DNA from: Paenibacillus sp. sptzw28
GTDB taxonomy: Bacteria > Bacillota > Bacilli > Paenibacillales > Paenibacillaceae
Reading direction: 5' to 3'
DNA length: 64,000 nt
NCBI RefSeq assembly: GCF_019550795.1
Contig: NZ_CP080545.1
Location: 4,436,001 to 4,500,000, forward strand
Made by a program: the position numbers and the translations under genes. Positions 8,954-17,287 of the stretch are shown here, one piece after another. Under the pieces are notes generated by a model that ran no database searches, had not been told where the DNA came from, and saw only the letters and a list, made by a program, of their open reading frames with translations. Within the stretch, counting starts at the first letter, position 1, and each line of letters begins with the position of its first letter.

Positions 8954-9346
8954 AAAAGTGACCCCTGCATGTAAGATGACGTTGGCGTAAGCCGTGCATT
9001 CACCAGTGCGAATGACCGCTTTCGCTTGGCCGGTGAGCGACTTGAACCGCTCGTGGGAGACGCTCTGCGCCTCTGCCCCGTCCAGCGCCTGCTGCGTAAA
9101 TTTCAGCAGCTCCGGATTTGCCTTCTTCATTTCTTCCGCTACCGTGTATTGCTGTACCTGCATTTCCACCAAAATGGTCTCCAGCGTTTCCAGGTAACCA
9201 GGTACGCCCCGCTTTAATGCAAGATCTATACGTTTCACGCCCGGCGGTATCGGCAGCCCGCTATCCGCGATGACGATCGTGTCCGTGTGCCCCAGCTCGC
9301 TGATCAATTTGGACAGCTCGCTGTTGATTATTCCGATTTTTTTCAT
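8951..9346 (-). CDS. rbsD: D-ribose pyranase RbsD
   Basis: Interconverts beta-pyranose and beta-furanose forms of D-ribose so that ribokinase receives its substrate. The 131-residue length, the N-terminal MKKIGIINSEL, the catalytic His20 in ELGHTD and the C-terminal GECTAYANVIL match the family throughout. It lies 6 bp after rbsK; its stop codon touches the first hairpin repeat. Confidence 0.96.
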   Translation of the reverse strand: MKKIGIINSELSKLISELGHTDTIVIADSGLPIPPGVKRIDLALKRGVPGYLETLETILVEMQVQQYTVAEEMKKANPELLKFTQQALDGAEAQSVSHERFKSLTGQAKAVIRTGECTAYANVILHAGVTF

Positions 9347-9352
9347 CTTCCG

Positions 9353-10288
9353 CTACACTCCTGTTGTCTTCTGTTCCGCCGCGAAACGCAGCGCTTCTTC
9401 CTCTGTAGGCATTCCAGCTTGCGCGCCGAATTTCGTTACGGCAAGAGCGGAGACCAGCGACGCGAAGTCAATCGCCTCGTCAAGAGTGCTACCAGCCGCT
9501 ATTGAGCGCGCCAGGCCAGCGTTGTAGCAATCTCCTGCGCCAGTCGTATCAACGACCGGCACTTTATAACCCGGCTTGAGACGCAGGGCACCGTCTTCCG
9601 ATAAATACGCAGATCCTTCTGAACCGAGCGTCGTGACGATATGGGCAGCACCCATCTCCTTCATTCGCAGCATGGCCTCTTGAAGCGATTCCCCTTCGGC
9701 ATTCATGCCGGTGTACCGTCCGAGCTCCGTCCGGTTTGGCGTGAAATAGTCTACAAGCCCAAACAGTTCTTCCGGCAGCGTCTGTGCGGGCGCGGGATTG
9801 AGCACGACTGTTTTACCGAGCGACTTCGCTTTTCTGGCCGCATATACGACCGTCTCCACCGGGATTTCCAGCTGCAGCAGGACAATATCGGCCTGCCTCA
9901 GCTTATCCTCGTGACGGTCGATGTCGGCCGGCTCCACCCGGTAATTGGCCCCCGGCACAACGACGATACTGTTGTCTCCTTCGGCTACATAAATGGATGC
10001 AATGCCTGTGGCCATCCCCGCGACACGTTTCACTCCGGTGATATCCACACCATCCTCCAGCAGGCTTCCTAGCAGCTGCTCGCCGAATGCATCCTCGCCG
10101 ACCGCACCGATCAGCGCGGTCTCCGCACCCAAGCGGGCTCCGGCTACCGCCTGATTGGCGCCTTTCCCGCCGGGAATGAAACGAACCCTCTCTCCCAGCA
10201 GGGTTTCCCCTACCTGCGGATAACGCTCGGTTTCGACCACAATATCCATATTCAAGCTGCCGATGACAACCAGCCTAGGCTTGTTCAT
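9353..10288 (-). CDS. rbsK: Ribokinase RbsK
   Basis: PfkB-family kinase that phosphorylates D-ribose at O5. The N-terminal GSLNMDIV, the glycine-rich PGGKGANQAVA and the C-terminal anion-hole/catalytic motif DTTGAGDCYN are all present. I use the ATG at 10288, about 11 bases after AAGGGAG. An in-frame GTG at 10300 overlaps that site and the end of rbsR. Predicted length is 311 aa. Confidence 0.95.
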   Translation of the reverse strand: MNKPRLVVIGSLNMDIVVETERYPQVGETLLGERVRFIPGGKGANQAVAGARLGAETALIGAVGEDAFGEQLLGSLLEDGVDITGVKRVAGMATGIASIYVAEGDNSIVVVPGANYRVEPADIDRHEDKLRQADIVLLQLEIPVETVVYAARKAKSLGKTVVLNPAPAQTLPEELFGLVDYFTPNRTELGRYTGMNAEGESLQEAMLRMKEMGAAHIVTTLGSEGSAYLSEDGALRLKPGYKVPVVDTTGAGDCYNAGLARSIAAGSTLDEAIDFASLVSALAVTKFGAQAGMPTEEEALRFAAEQKTTGV

Positions 10289-10296
10289 TTGTCCAT

Positions 10297-11292
10297 TCAC
10301 TCCCTTAAGGTCGAGTCCCTAACGATAAGCTTGACGTCAAGCTCGTAAAGCCGGTCCTCTTCCAGCGTTCCTTCGATTTTCTTGATCAGCAGGCGGGAAA
10401 TAAGCGCCCCCATCTCATAAATCGGCTGTGCGATCGTCGTAAGCTCGGGTACGGTAATTTCGGTCGTTTGAATTCCGTCAAACCCGCATACCGCTACCTG
10501 CTTACCTACTTTTATTCCCATCCGGTGCAGCGCTTTCAAAGCGCCTACAGCCATCAAATCGTTGCCGGCAAAAATACCGTCAATATCCGGATGGCGCTCA
10601 AGCAGCCGCTCGGTCGCCTTAATGCCGCCCGCGATTCTGAAATCTCCCGGCTCAAGCAGCGTCGGCGTATACCAGTCCAGTGCCTGTACGGACTGCTCGA
10701 AGCCGATAAGCCGCTCTTTCCCCGTAATGAGATGCTGCGGTCCATAAATGTGAGCGATTTTGCGGCAGCCGGCTTCGAGCAAATGCCGGACAGCCATAAC
10801 GGCTCCTTCTTTATTTTTGGACCGGACGATGCTGGAGTGCCGTTCGGACGGACCGCGGTCCAAACAGACAAACGGAATGCCCAGCTTCGTCAGCATTTCC
10901 GCATCGTCGTGCCCAAACGTGCTGGAGGCGAAAATAATGCCGTCTATATACTTCTTCTTGAGCGTTTCAATGTATCTTTTTTCCTTGATTCCCTGATCGT
11001 CCGAATTGCCAAAAATGACCGTGTAGCCATATGTCGCAGCAACATCCTCCACCGCACGTGCCAGGTCCGAGAAGAACAGGTTCGAGATATCGGGGAGAAT
11101 CAGGGCGATTGTATTTGTTTTTTTGCCGGCCAAACCGCGGGCTACCTCGTTAGGAGCATAGTTCAGCTTCTCGATGGCCGCCTTGATCGATTGCTCCGTT
11201 TCCGCATTCACATAGCCGCTTTTGTTCAAATAACGCGAAACGGTCGATACGGAAATACCGGCCAGCTTGGCGACGTCACGAATCGTTGCGAT
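10297..11292 (-). CDS. rbsR: Ribose operon repressor RbsR, apparent ATC start
   Basis: LacI-family repressor (331 aa). The HTH TIRDVAKLAGISVSTVSRYL is encoded upstream of the first standard start codon (TTG at 11229). The frame has no ATG, GTG or TTG between an in-frame TGA (11317-11319) and that TTG, but an ATC at 11290-11292 stands eight bases after a perfect AGGAGG, and the following residues (A-T-I-R-D-V) align with normal LacI N-termini. Starting at the TTG would delete the DNA-binding domain. So ATC is the probable initiator, or the original ATG has mutated. The effector domain is complete (IALILPDISNLFF, IFAGNDLMAVGAL). First gene of rbsRKDACB. Confidence 0.88.
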   Translation of the reverse strand: MATIRDVAKLAGISVSTVSRYLNKSGYVNAETEQSIKAAIEKLNYAPNEVARGLAGKKTNTIALILPDISNLFFSDLARAVEDVAATYGYTVIFGNSDDQGIKEKRYIETLKKKYIDGIIFASSTFGHDDAEMLTKLGIPFVCLDRGPSERHSSIVRSKNKEGAVMAVRHLLEAGCRKIAHIYGPQHLITGKERLIGFEQSVQALDWYTPTLLEPGDFRIAGGIKATERLLERHPDIDGIFAGNDLMAVGALKALHRMGIKVGKQVAVCGFDGIQTTEITVPELTTIAQPIYEMGALISRLLIKKIEGTLEEDRLYELDVKLIVRDSTLRE

Positions 11293-11319
11293 GTTGAACC
11301 CCTCCTCGGCAGCAAATCA

Positions 11320-11333
11320 TGGTAACGGTACCA
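11320..11333. promoter_or_regulatory. RbsR operator O1
   Basis: TGGTAACGGTACCA has 5-bp arms (TGGTA/TACCA) and the central CG typical of LacI-family operators. It overlaps the expected transcription start of the rbs promoter. Confidence 0.8.
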
Positions 11334-11338
11334 CAAAT

Positions 11339-11367
11339 ATGATAAGTACAATAATTATCTCTGTAAA
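11339..11367 (-). promoter_or_regulatory. Promoter of the rbs operon
   Basis: On the minus strand TTTACA (11362-11367) and TATCAT (11339-11344) are spaced by 17 bp, upstream of rbsR and between the two operators. Confidence 0.75.
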
Positions 11368-11395
11368 AATGGAATTAATATTAAATATTAAAACA

Positions 11396-11409
11396 TGGTA
11401 ACGGTACCA
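11396..11409. promoter_or_regulatory. RbsR operator O2
   Basis: An exact second copy of the 14-bp O1 sequence, 76 bp away and upstream of the -35 box. Two identical operators around one promoter suggest repression by DNA looping or cooperative binding. Confidence 0.75.
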
Positions 11410-11541
11410 CAAACAATATAGCACAGCTTTTATAGTAACGCAATGGTCAACTTTATACTGATATTACCAATATTCATAGATTCTCATAACGCTGATTTTA
11501 CACTAGCTGAAGTCAAGCCTTGTCACCGAAACAACGCAAAT

Positions 11542-11569
11542 AGGACAGCATACTCTCGCATGCCGTCCT
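11542..11569 (-). terminator. Terminator of the GH3 gene
   Basis: AGGACAGCAT and ATGCCGTCCT pair with one mismatch around an 8-nt loop, just beyond the GH3 stop. The following T-run is short. The remaining intergenic DNA to the rbs operators shows nothing else. Confidence 0.5.
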
Positions 11570-11600
11570 GCTTTGATTAATCTATTTGGAACACGATATT

Positions 11601-14438
11601 CTATTGCTTGGCTGTAAATCTGAAACGGCTTAAAATAATGTCTCCGCTTAGTACAAGATAAACATCCTGCTTCGTGCCAGGAGCTTCGCCGATTTCAAAG
11701 CTCACCGTTTGCCAGTCTTGTCCCTGGCGGACTGACCCCAGCTCGGCAAAACCCGCCGGGTTCGCATCCGGGCTGCCGAACCGCACCTCAATGCGTCCTC
11801 CGTCCGGCCCGCCCGATAGGCGGCCTTCGAACGAATATGAGCCGCGGCTCCACTCAGCATCGGTGAATCCGATCCATGCGCCGGCGGGGACGGACGGACG
11901 GATACACGTTCCGCCTTCTTTGCTTTCATCCAGGTAGACGTTCTCATAGTCATCGTAATTTTCCGCACGAGTCTCCAGAGTCAGGTCCCTTGGCGGAATC
12001 GTTTCACCGCTTACCGTCAATACGCCCGATAAGGCGATGTCGCCGGATGATCTGCCTATCATAATGTCATAGCTTCCGGATTCTACGCAGAACCGGTCGC
12101 GAGTCACATCCCAGATCGCCAACTCGGCTGATGGAAGTGCAAATTCAACAATTTGCTTCTCACCGGGCTGAAAATGTATGCGCCGGAACCCCTTGAGCTG
12201 CTTAAGCGGCCGTTTCACCCGCGAATCCTTAACGTGCACATAGAGCTGTATCACTTCGTCGCTTGCGACTGAGCCGGTATTGGTCACCTGTACCCGGATT
12301 ATAGCCGTACCATTCTCATCAACAGCTGACGGAGTCACTTCCAGCCCGTCGTACCGGAACGCCGGGTACGTCAGCCCATGTCCGAACGGGTATAGCGGCT
12401 CTCCGTCGAAATATTGGTACGTGCGTTTGGATTTGATAATATCATAATCCATAATATCGGTAAGCTGCAGGGCCGACTTGTACCAGGTCATATTAAGACG
12501 GCCGGCGGGGCTGTAATCGCCGAACAGCACATCGGCGACCGCGCGCCCGAGCTCTTGCCCGACATGGGACATATACAATACAGCCGGTATACGCTCATTT
12601 ACTTCGTTCAAGGCGAACGGATAGCTTCCGACTACGACGACGATCGTATTCGGATTAACCTTGTGCACTTCCCGGATCAGCCGCTCCTGCGCCTCTGCCA
12701 GCGTAAGGTCGGGACGGTCGATTTCCTCTTTGCCGTTAATCAGCGGGTTGTTCCCTACGAACACAATAGCGGTGTCGGCCGCACGCGCCGCGTTCACCGC
12801 CTCCTCCAAACCGTCAGACACAGCTTCCGCGATAAAACGCTCGCCCGTATTCTCAGACTTATTCTCGCCAATGCCGAGGAGTCCAGTCGCGGGTTCGGAG
12901 ATTTTGACAGGCATATGATTCCAGGTCGTCAGCGAAATTTGGCCATCCTCCGCAGGAGCGGTATGGAACACTTCCTTGACGTACCAGCCGAACGCTTCCT
13001 CGGCTGATGCCGAGATGTGAACGTCGCCGGTACTCGTCATATATTTGCCGTTCGTAACGGAGGTGAATGTCTTGCTTTCCCATCCCCAATCCGTCTGCTC
13101 GAATATTTCGCCTTCCGCGGCTTCCGCCGCATCGGCTGCCAAACGACCTTCCGCTTCGGTTACACGTACATATTTGCCCGATGCCGCCGATTTCAGCCGC
13201 AGCCGGTCGCTGCCGCTTTTGAAAGTGATTTCCGCATTCTCAGGGAGCTTGCCGCGTATGGCTTCAAACGGCGTAACCCGGTATGGAAGCGAACCTGAAT
13301 ACCAGTCTCTGTATACCACATCGCCAAGAGGGCCGATAACTGCAACGCTGCCGAGCTTATCCTTCTGAAGCGGAAGCGTGCCGTTATCGTTCTTGAGGAG
13401 AACGATCGATTCCCTCGCGGCTTCCAGAGAAAGCTTGGCATGCTCGGGGCTGCACAGCACGCTCTCAGGCATATCGGCATATGGATTTAACGAGGCGGGA
13501 TCGAATTCGCCCAGACGAAACCGTACCCGGAAAGTATTTTGCAGGGCAAGGTCGAGATCGGACTCGGAGAGCAGCCCTTCCGCCAGAGCCTCCCTTAAAG
13601 CCTTGGTCGAAATCGCATGATCGTCGGTGATGCTGTCTATTCCAGCTTTTACGGCATGAGCCGCCGCTTCTTTGTAGGTTTCATAATAGTGGTGGTAATC
13701 GACCAGACCGACCAGGTCGCCGGCGTCGCTGACGACAAAGCCGTCCATTCCCCACTCCTGCTTGACCACTTTATTCACATCTTCATGAAGGATGGCCGGT
13801 GTACCGTTAATGGAGTTGTAAGCGGTCATCATCGAGCGCGCACCGCCCTGAACGAATGCGGGCTTGAAAGCAGCCTCGTAATATTCCTTCATATTGCGGG
13901 GATCGATGCTGGCCGAGCAGCTGCCGCGGTCAATTTCATTATTGTTGCCGAGAAAGTGCTTCAGCGTGGATACCGCTTTAAAGTAGAAAGGGTGGTCGCC
14001 CTGCACGCCGCGTACCAGCGATGCCGTAAGCTCACCCGTCAAATGAGGATCTTCACCATACGCTTCCTCCGTCCGTCCCCAGCGCGGATCGCGCTCCATG
14101 TCCACGGTCGGCGCCCACAGCGTCAGCCCGTTGACCGCAGGATTCCGCTGATAAAACACCCGCGCCTCATCGCCGATGGCTGAACCGATCTGCCGCATCA
14201 GCTCCGTATTCCATGTGCAGCCGAGTCCGATCGGCTGCGGGAATGAAGTGGCTTCGCCCAGCCATGCCATACCATGGGCTGCCTCCGTTCCGTGCTTATA
14301 AGGTTTAACGCCGAGCCTGTCCACGGCCGGTTGATACTGCATCATCAGTTCGATTTTCTCTTCCAGCGTGAATCTGGATACCAAATCGTTTACTCTCTCT
14401 TCTAACGGCAAATTTACATTTTCAAAAGGATAACTCAT
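11601..14438 (-). CDS. GH3 beta-glycosidase with trefoil-like insertion and C-terminal carbohydrate-binding domain
   Basis: A beta-glucosidase/beta-xylosidase of family GH3 (945 aa from the ATG at 14438). Domains: TIM barrel (about 1-330) with the nucleophile Asp in VVSDAGD (near 235); alpha/beta sandwich starting at SIVLLKNDNGTLPL; an insertion (about 410-535) with repeated LKSAASGKYVRV and TSVTNGKYMTS strands resembling a fascin/beta-trefoil fold, where many GH3 enzymes carry PA14; the sandwich resumes at DTAIVFVGNNP; a fibronectin-III-like domain; and a CBM6-like C-terminus (RAENYDDYENVYLDESK, GSYSFEGRLSGG). No signal peptide is visible. An in-frame ATG at 14462 lacks a ribosome binding site. 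Substrate is uncertain. Confidence 0.88.
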   Translation of the reverse strand: MSYPFENVNLPLEERVNDLVSRFTLEEKIELMMQYQPAVDRLGVKPYKHGTEAAHGMAWLGEATSFPQPIGLGCTWNTELMRQIGSAIGDEARVFYQRNPAVNGLTLWAPTVDMERDPRWGRTEEAYGEDPHLTGELTASLVRGVQGDHPFYFKAVSTLKHFLGNNNEIDRGSCSASIDPRNMKEYYEAAFKPAFVQGGARSMMTAYNSINGTPAILHEDVNKVVKQEWGMDGFVVSDAGDLVGLVDYHHYYETYKEAAAHAVKAGIDSITDDHAISTKALREALAEGLLSESDLDLALQNTFRVRFRLGEFDPASLNPYADMPESVLCSPEHAKLSLEAARESIVLLKNDNGTLPLQKDKLGSVAVIGPLGDVVYRDWYSGSLPYRVTPFEAIRGKLPENAEITFKSGSDRLRLKSAASGKYVRVTEAEGRLAADAAEAAEGEIFEQTDWGWESKTFTSVTNGKYMTSTGDVHISASAEEAFGWYVKEVFHTAPAEDGQISLTTWNHMPVKISEPATGLLGIGENKSENTGERFIAEAVSDGLEEAVNAARAADTAIVFVGNNPLINGKEEIDRPDLTLAEAQERLIREVHKVNPNTIVVVVGSYPFALNEVNERIPAVLYMSHVGQELGRAVADVLFGDYSPAGRLNMTWYKSALQLTDIMDYDIIKSKRTYQYFDGEPLYPFGHGLTYPAFRYDGLEVTPSAVDENGTAIIRVQVTNTGSVASDEVIQLYVHVKDSRVKRPLKQLKGFRRIHFQPGEKQIVEFALPSAELAIWDVTRDRFCVESGSYDIMIGRSSGDIALSGVLTVSGETIPPRDLTLETRAENYDDYENVYLDESKEGGTCIRPSVPAGAWIGFTDAEWSRGSYSFEGRLSGGPDGGRIEVRFGSPDANPAGFAELGSVRQGQDWQTVSFEIGEAPGTKQDVYLVLSGDIILSRFRFTAKQ

Positions 14439-14626
14439 TTCTTTTGCACGCCCTCTCTCCATATAACCATTGACGGAATAAGCGTGTTAACGGCTTTTCC
14501 CGACTCAAACGCTTTCATCATAGTTTACCATTCCATCGAAGGCCCCGAACACCGAGAGAATTAGTGTTTTTTCCCCTTCATATTTGCAGGTTATACTGTC
14601 TTTGCAGCCAAAACAAAAAACAACCC

Positions 14627-14649
14627 CCGTTTCACTTTACGTGAAACGG
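14627..14649 (-). terminator. Terminator of the YjcZ-like gene
   Basis: CCGTTTCAC and GTGAAACGG form a perfect 9-bp stem with a 5-nt loop; on the minus strand it is followed by a T-rich run. The rest of 14463-14700 shows nothing recognisable. Confidence 0.75.
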
Positions 14650-14701
14650 AGGCTGCTCTCAATTGCTGTATTCGTATATCACAAACGAAGTTGTACTCAC
14701 A

Positions 14702-14821
14702 CTAGCAAAGAATGGAGCGGGTTACTATTACGAGTAGTATGAAAAGAACGAGAATTACGCCTGCTGTAGTAAATCCGCCAACTGGACCGCAACCAACGCC
14801 GCCTACCGGACCATATCCCAT
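14702..14821 (-). CDS. YjcZ-like glycine-rich membrane microprotein (39 aa)
   Basis: A short frame with a glycine-rich N-terminus (MGYGPVGGVGCGPVGGF) followed by one hydrophobic helix (GVILVLFILLVIVTRSILC, residues 21-39). This matches the YjcZ-type sporulation-associated microproteins of Bacillus and relatives, which have a Gly/Tyr-rich head and a LFILLIIV-type membrane segment. AGGTG precedes the ATG by four to five bases and a clean terminator follows, so it is a self-contained unit. A role in the spore or spore membrane is inferred from the family; the molecular function is not known. Confidence 0.8.
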   Translation of the reverse strand: MGYGPVGGVGCGPVGGFTTAGVILVLFILLVIVTRSILC

Positions 14822-14942
14822 TGACACCTGCAAAACCCCTTTCGTTATTTAGTTCTATGCATTGTATGGGGATATGTCGGTTCCTGCCTGTGCTCCTGTC
14901 TCTATAAGCAAACAGCCTATGCCCTCGTTTTCTTCCGTACGT

Positions 14943-16121
14943 TCATCTTGGTTCGTCCGCACCGTTCAGCTCGTTTATGATGCGAAGCAGCGTATGGCGG
15001 TTCAGCCGGACCCGGTGCGCTTCCCGCTTGCTTCGCTCCAGCAGCCCGGGGTCTACGCCGAGCTCCCCGATTGAAGCAGGTCCTCCGGCCGTGCGCAGCA
15101 GCCCGCGAATCTCTTCCTCGCCTGGAAGCTTGTCTATTTCGCGGCGGATATCGTACCATCCCTTAATCCGCTGCGCTTGCGGAAGCTTGGCGAATTCCCG
15201 GTACAGCGCGGTTATTTCCGCACAGGCCACTCCAACCTTGGCACCGTGAAGCAGCTGCCTCCTGCCGCTGCGGATATATTCCATTTCCCAATAATGGGAC
15301 AAATGATGCTCCGCCCCCGATGCCGGGTGCGACTGGCCAAACAGCAGCATCGCCAGGCCGGAATCGATTAAGGCGCCGATAAGGATACGAATACCATCTT
15401 CCGTCCGCCTTCCGATCTGCTCGGCATGCTGGACGCAAGCTTGCAGCGCCTGCTCCGTAATTTCCGCAACCAGCGGCATGTACGGCTCATCGGCGGTCAT
15501 CCTGCCGACCTTCCAATCGAAGAGTGACGTGTATTTGCCGAGCATGTCCCCGAATCCGGCCGCTGCCATCGCGCCCGGCGCCTCCCGCAAAATATCCAGA
15601 TCGGCAAAAATCGCGATCGGCCCGATCGCAGGGACCGTTATTTTCTCGCCTCTAATAATAATGGGCGCTCCTTTGGAGGTAAAACCGTCGACCGACGGCG
15701 CCGTAGGTACCGATACGAACGGCAAGCCCGTCGTATACGCGGCATATCGGGCGATATCATGCAGTGTGCCGCTGCCGGCTGCGATAACGAGATCGGCGGA
15801 AGTCCGCTGAATATCGAGTATGACCTGAATAATGGAAGCCTCATCTGCGATGACATCTCCTTGGCGGTCTGCCTTGACCACGGTGATATCAGCAGATATT
15901 CCGAGGGAAGTCAGTTCATCCGCAAGCCGTTGTCCCGCTATTTGCAATGTATTGGCATCTGCTGTGATAATCACTTGGGTATACCCGCTTTGCCCGACAT
16001 AACCTGCCACCTGGTCAATGGCGCCCGGCTCGACCACGATCCGGCCGGGAAACAAGCTCTCCGCATCCGCTATTCCAATTTCCGCGGCCGCTTGTTTTAT
16101 TTTCTCCAAGGTTCCATTCAT
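14943..16121 (-). CDS. sn-glycerol-1-phosphate dehydrogenase (AraM/EgsA family)
   Basis: NAD(P)-dependent metal enzyme reducing dihydroxyacetone phosphate to sn-glycerol-1-phosphate (392 aa). Seen: the nucleotide-binding AAGSGTLHDIARY, the TAPSVDGFTSKGA motif, and a metal-ligand His region in SHPASGAEHHLSHYWE. In Bacillus subtilis the AraM product feeds PcrB to make heptaprenylglyceryl phosphate. The ATG at 16121 follows AAGGAG by eight bases; a longer frame to 16193 lacks a site. It is divergent from lipoate ligase and not beside arabinose genes. Confidence 0.88.
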   Translation of the reverse strand: MNGTLEKIKQAAAEIGIADAESLFPGRIVVEPGAIDQVAGYVGQSGYTQVIITADANTLQIAGQRLADELTSLGISADITVVKADRQGDVIADEASIIQVILDIQRTSADLVIAAGSGTLHDIARYAAYTTGLPFVSVPTAPSVDGFTSKGAPIIIRGEKITVPAIGPIAIFADLDILREAPGAMAAAGFGDMLGKYTSLFDWKVGRMTADEPYMPLVAEITEQALQACVQHAEQIGRRTEDGIRILIGALIDSGLAMLLFGQSHPASGAEHHLSHYWEMEYIRSGRRQLLHGAKVGVACAEITALYREFAKLPQAQRIKGWYDIRREIDKLPGEEEIRGLLRTAGGPASIGELGVDPGLLERSKREAHRVRLNRHTLLRIINELNGADEPR

Positions 16122-16220
16122 ATCGTTAGCTCCTTCATTACAAATTGAATTTATTGACTTTATATCCTGCACTTGCTCTAATGGACATATCACGACTCAC
16201 GAACGACGGAGGTAACGATC

Positions 16221-17222
16221 ATGCTTTTTCTTGATAATCGCGGAATTACCGATCCGGCTCTCAATCTCGCTCTTGAGGAGTACGCCTTACGGCATCTGCC
16301 GGCAGATGACAGCTATCTTCTGTTTTATATCAACGAACCGTCCATCATCATCGGTAAAAATCAAAACACGATTGAAGAAATCAATGCGGACTTCGTGCGC
16401 GACAACGGGATTCATGTCGTGCGCCGGTTGTCCGGCGGAGGCGCCGTCTACCATGATCTCGGCAATTTGAACTTCAGCTTCATAACGAATGACGAGGGGG
16501 ATTCCTTTCACCAATTCGCGAAAATCACCCAGCCTGTGATCGATGCGCTTCATAAGCTCGGCGTCAAGGCTGAACTGACCGGACGTAACGACATTCAGGT
16601 CGGTGAACGGAAAATATCCGGCAACGCCAGGTTCGCCACGAAGGGCCGCATGTTCAGCCACGGGACACTCCTGTTTGATTCAGCTATGGATAATGTGGCG
16701 TCTGCTCTGCGTGTCAAACCGATCAAGATCGAATCGAAAGGAACCAAATCGGTTCGCAGCAGGGTCGCAAACATTTCCGAATTTCTGGATCGGCCGATGA
16801 CAACGGAGCAATTCCGGACCGAGCTGCTGCGCGAGCTGTTCCATTGCGAGCCCGAGGACGTCCCCCGGTATGGCTTGTCAGAACAGGACTGGGCCGCCGT
16901 CACTCGGCTGGCCGACGAGCGATACCGAAGCTGGGATTGGAATTACGGACTCTCGCCGAAATGCAACATTGAGAACATCCGCAAATTCGCGTCCGGCATC
17001 GTTGATGTCCGGCTCAATGTAGAGGATGGCCGGATGGCAGGCGTCAAGATATTCGGCGATTTTTTCGGCGCTTACGATGTGGCCGAGGTCGAGCAGCTCT
17101 TGACAGGGATTCACTATGAAGAAGAAGCAATCCGTCTGGCACTCGAATCGGTTCAGCTCAGCCGGTATTTCGGCACCTTGACGGAAGAGGAATTTATAAA
17201 CCTGCTGCTCCTCCGGGACTGA
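16221..17222 (+). CDS. lplA: Lipoate-protein ligase A
   Basis: Adenylates free lipoate and attaches it to the lipoyl domains of 2-oxoacid dehydrogenases or GcvH (333 aa). The BPL_LplA_LipB fold is recognised by IIIGKNQNT, the lipoate-binding RRLSGGGAVYHDLGNLNFSF and the catalytic-region KISGNARF. A C-terminal accessory domain is present (CNIENIRKFASGIVDVRL). The ATG follows GGAGG by eight bases. A single-gene unit with its own terminator. Confidence 0.93.
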   Translation: MLFLDNRGITDPALNLALEEYALRHLPADDSYLLFYINEPSIIIGKNQNTIEEINADFVRDNGIHVVRRLSGGGAVYHDLGNLNFSFITNDEGDSFHQFAKITQPVIDALHKLGVKAELTGRNDIQVGERKISGNARFATKGRMFSHGTLLFDSAMDNVASALRVKPIKIESKGTKSVRSRVANISEFLDRPMTTEQFRTELLRELFHCEPEDVPRYGLSEQDWAAVTRLADERYRSWDWNYGLSPKCNIENIRKFASGIVDVRLNVEDGRMAGVKIFGDFFGAYDVAEVEQLLTGIHYEEEAIRLALESVQLSRYFGTLTEEEFINLLLLRD

Positions 17223-17230
17223 GTTGTAAA

Positions 17231-17261
17231 AAAGCTTGAAGGCTCTGATCCTTCAAGCTTT
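17231..17261 (+). terminator. Terminator of lplA
   Basis: AAAGCTTGAAGG and CCTTCAAGCTTT form a 12-bp perfect stem with a 7-nt loop, nine bases after the stop. It may work in both directions, serving the convergent ROK kinase gene too. Confidence 0.8.
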
Positions 17262-17287
17262 AGATCCTCACTGAAGCTGCCCGCTCC

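Noticed and set aside
8658..9003. Open frames through the rbs repeat array giving repetitive peptides
   Set aside because: They exist only because the 81-bp period is a multiple of three; they lack ribosome binding sites and overlap rbsD and rbsA.
10288..10300. GTG start for rbsK at 10300
   Set aside because: It overlaps the only ribosome binding site; the ATG at 10288 fits better.
14495..14525. CRE-like sequence upstream of the GH3 gene
   Set aside because: TGAAAGCGTTTGAG has three mismatches in the conserved 3' half.
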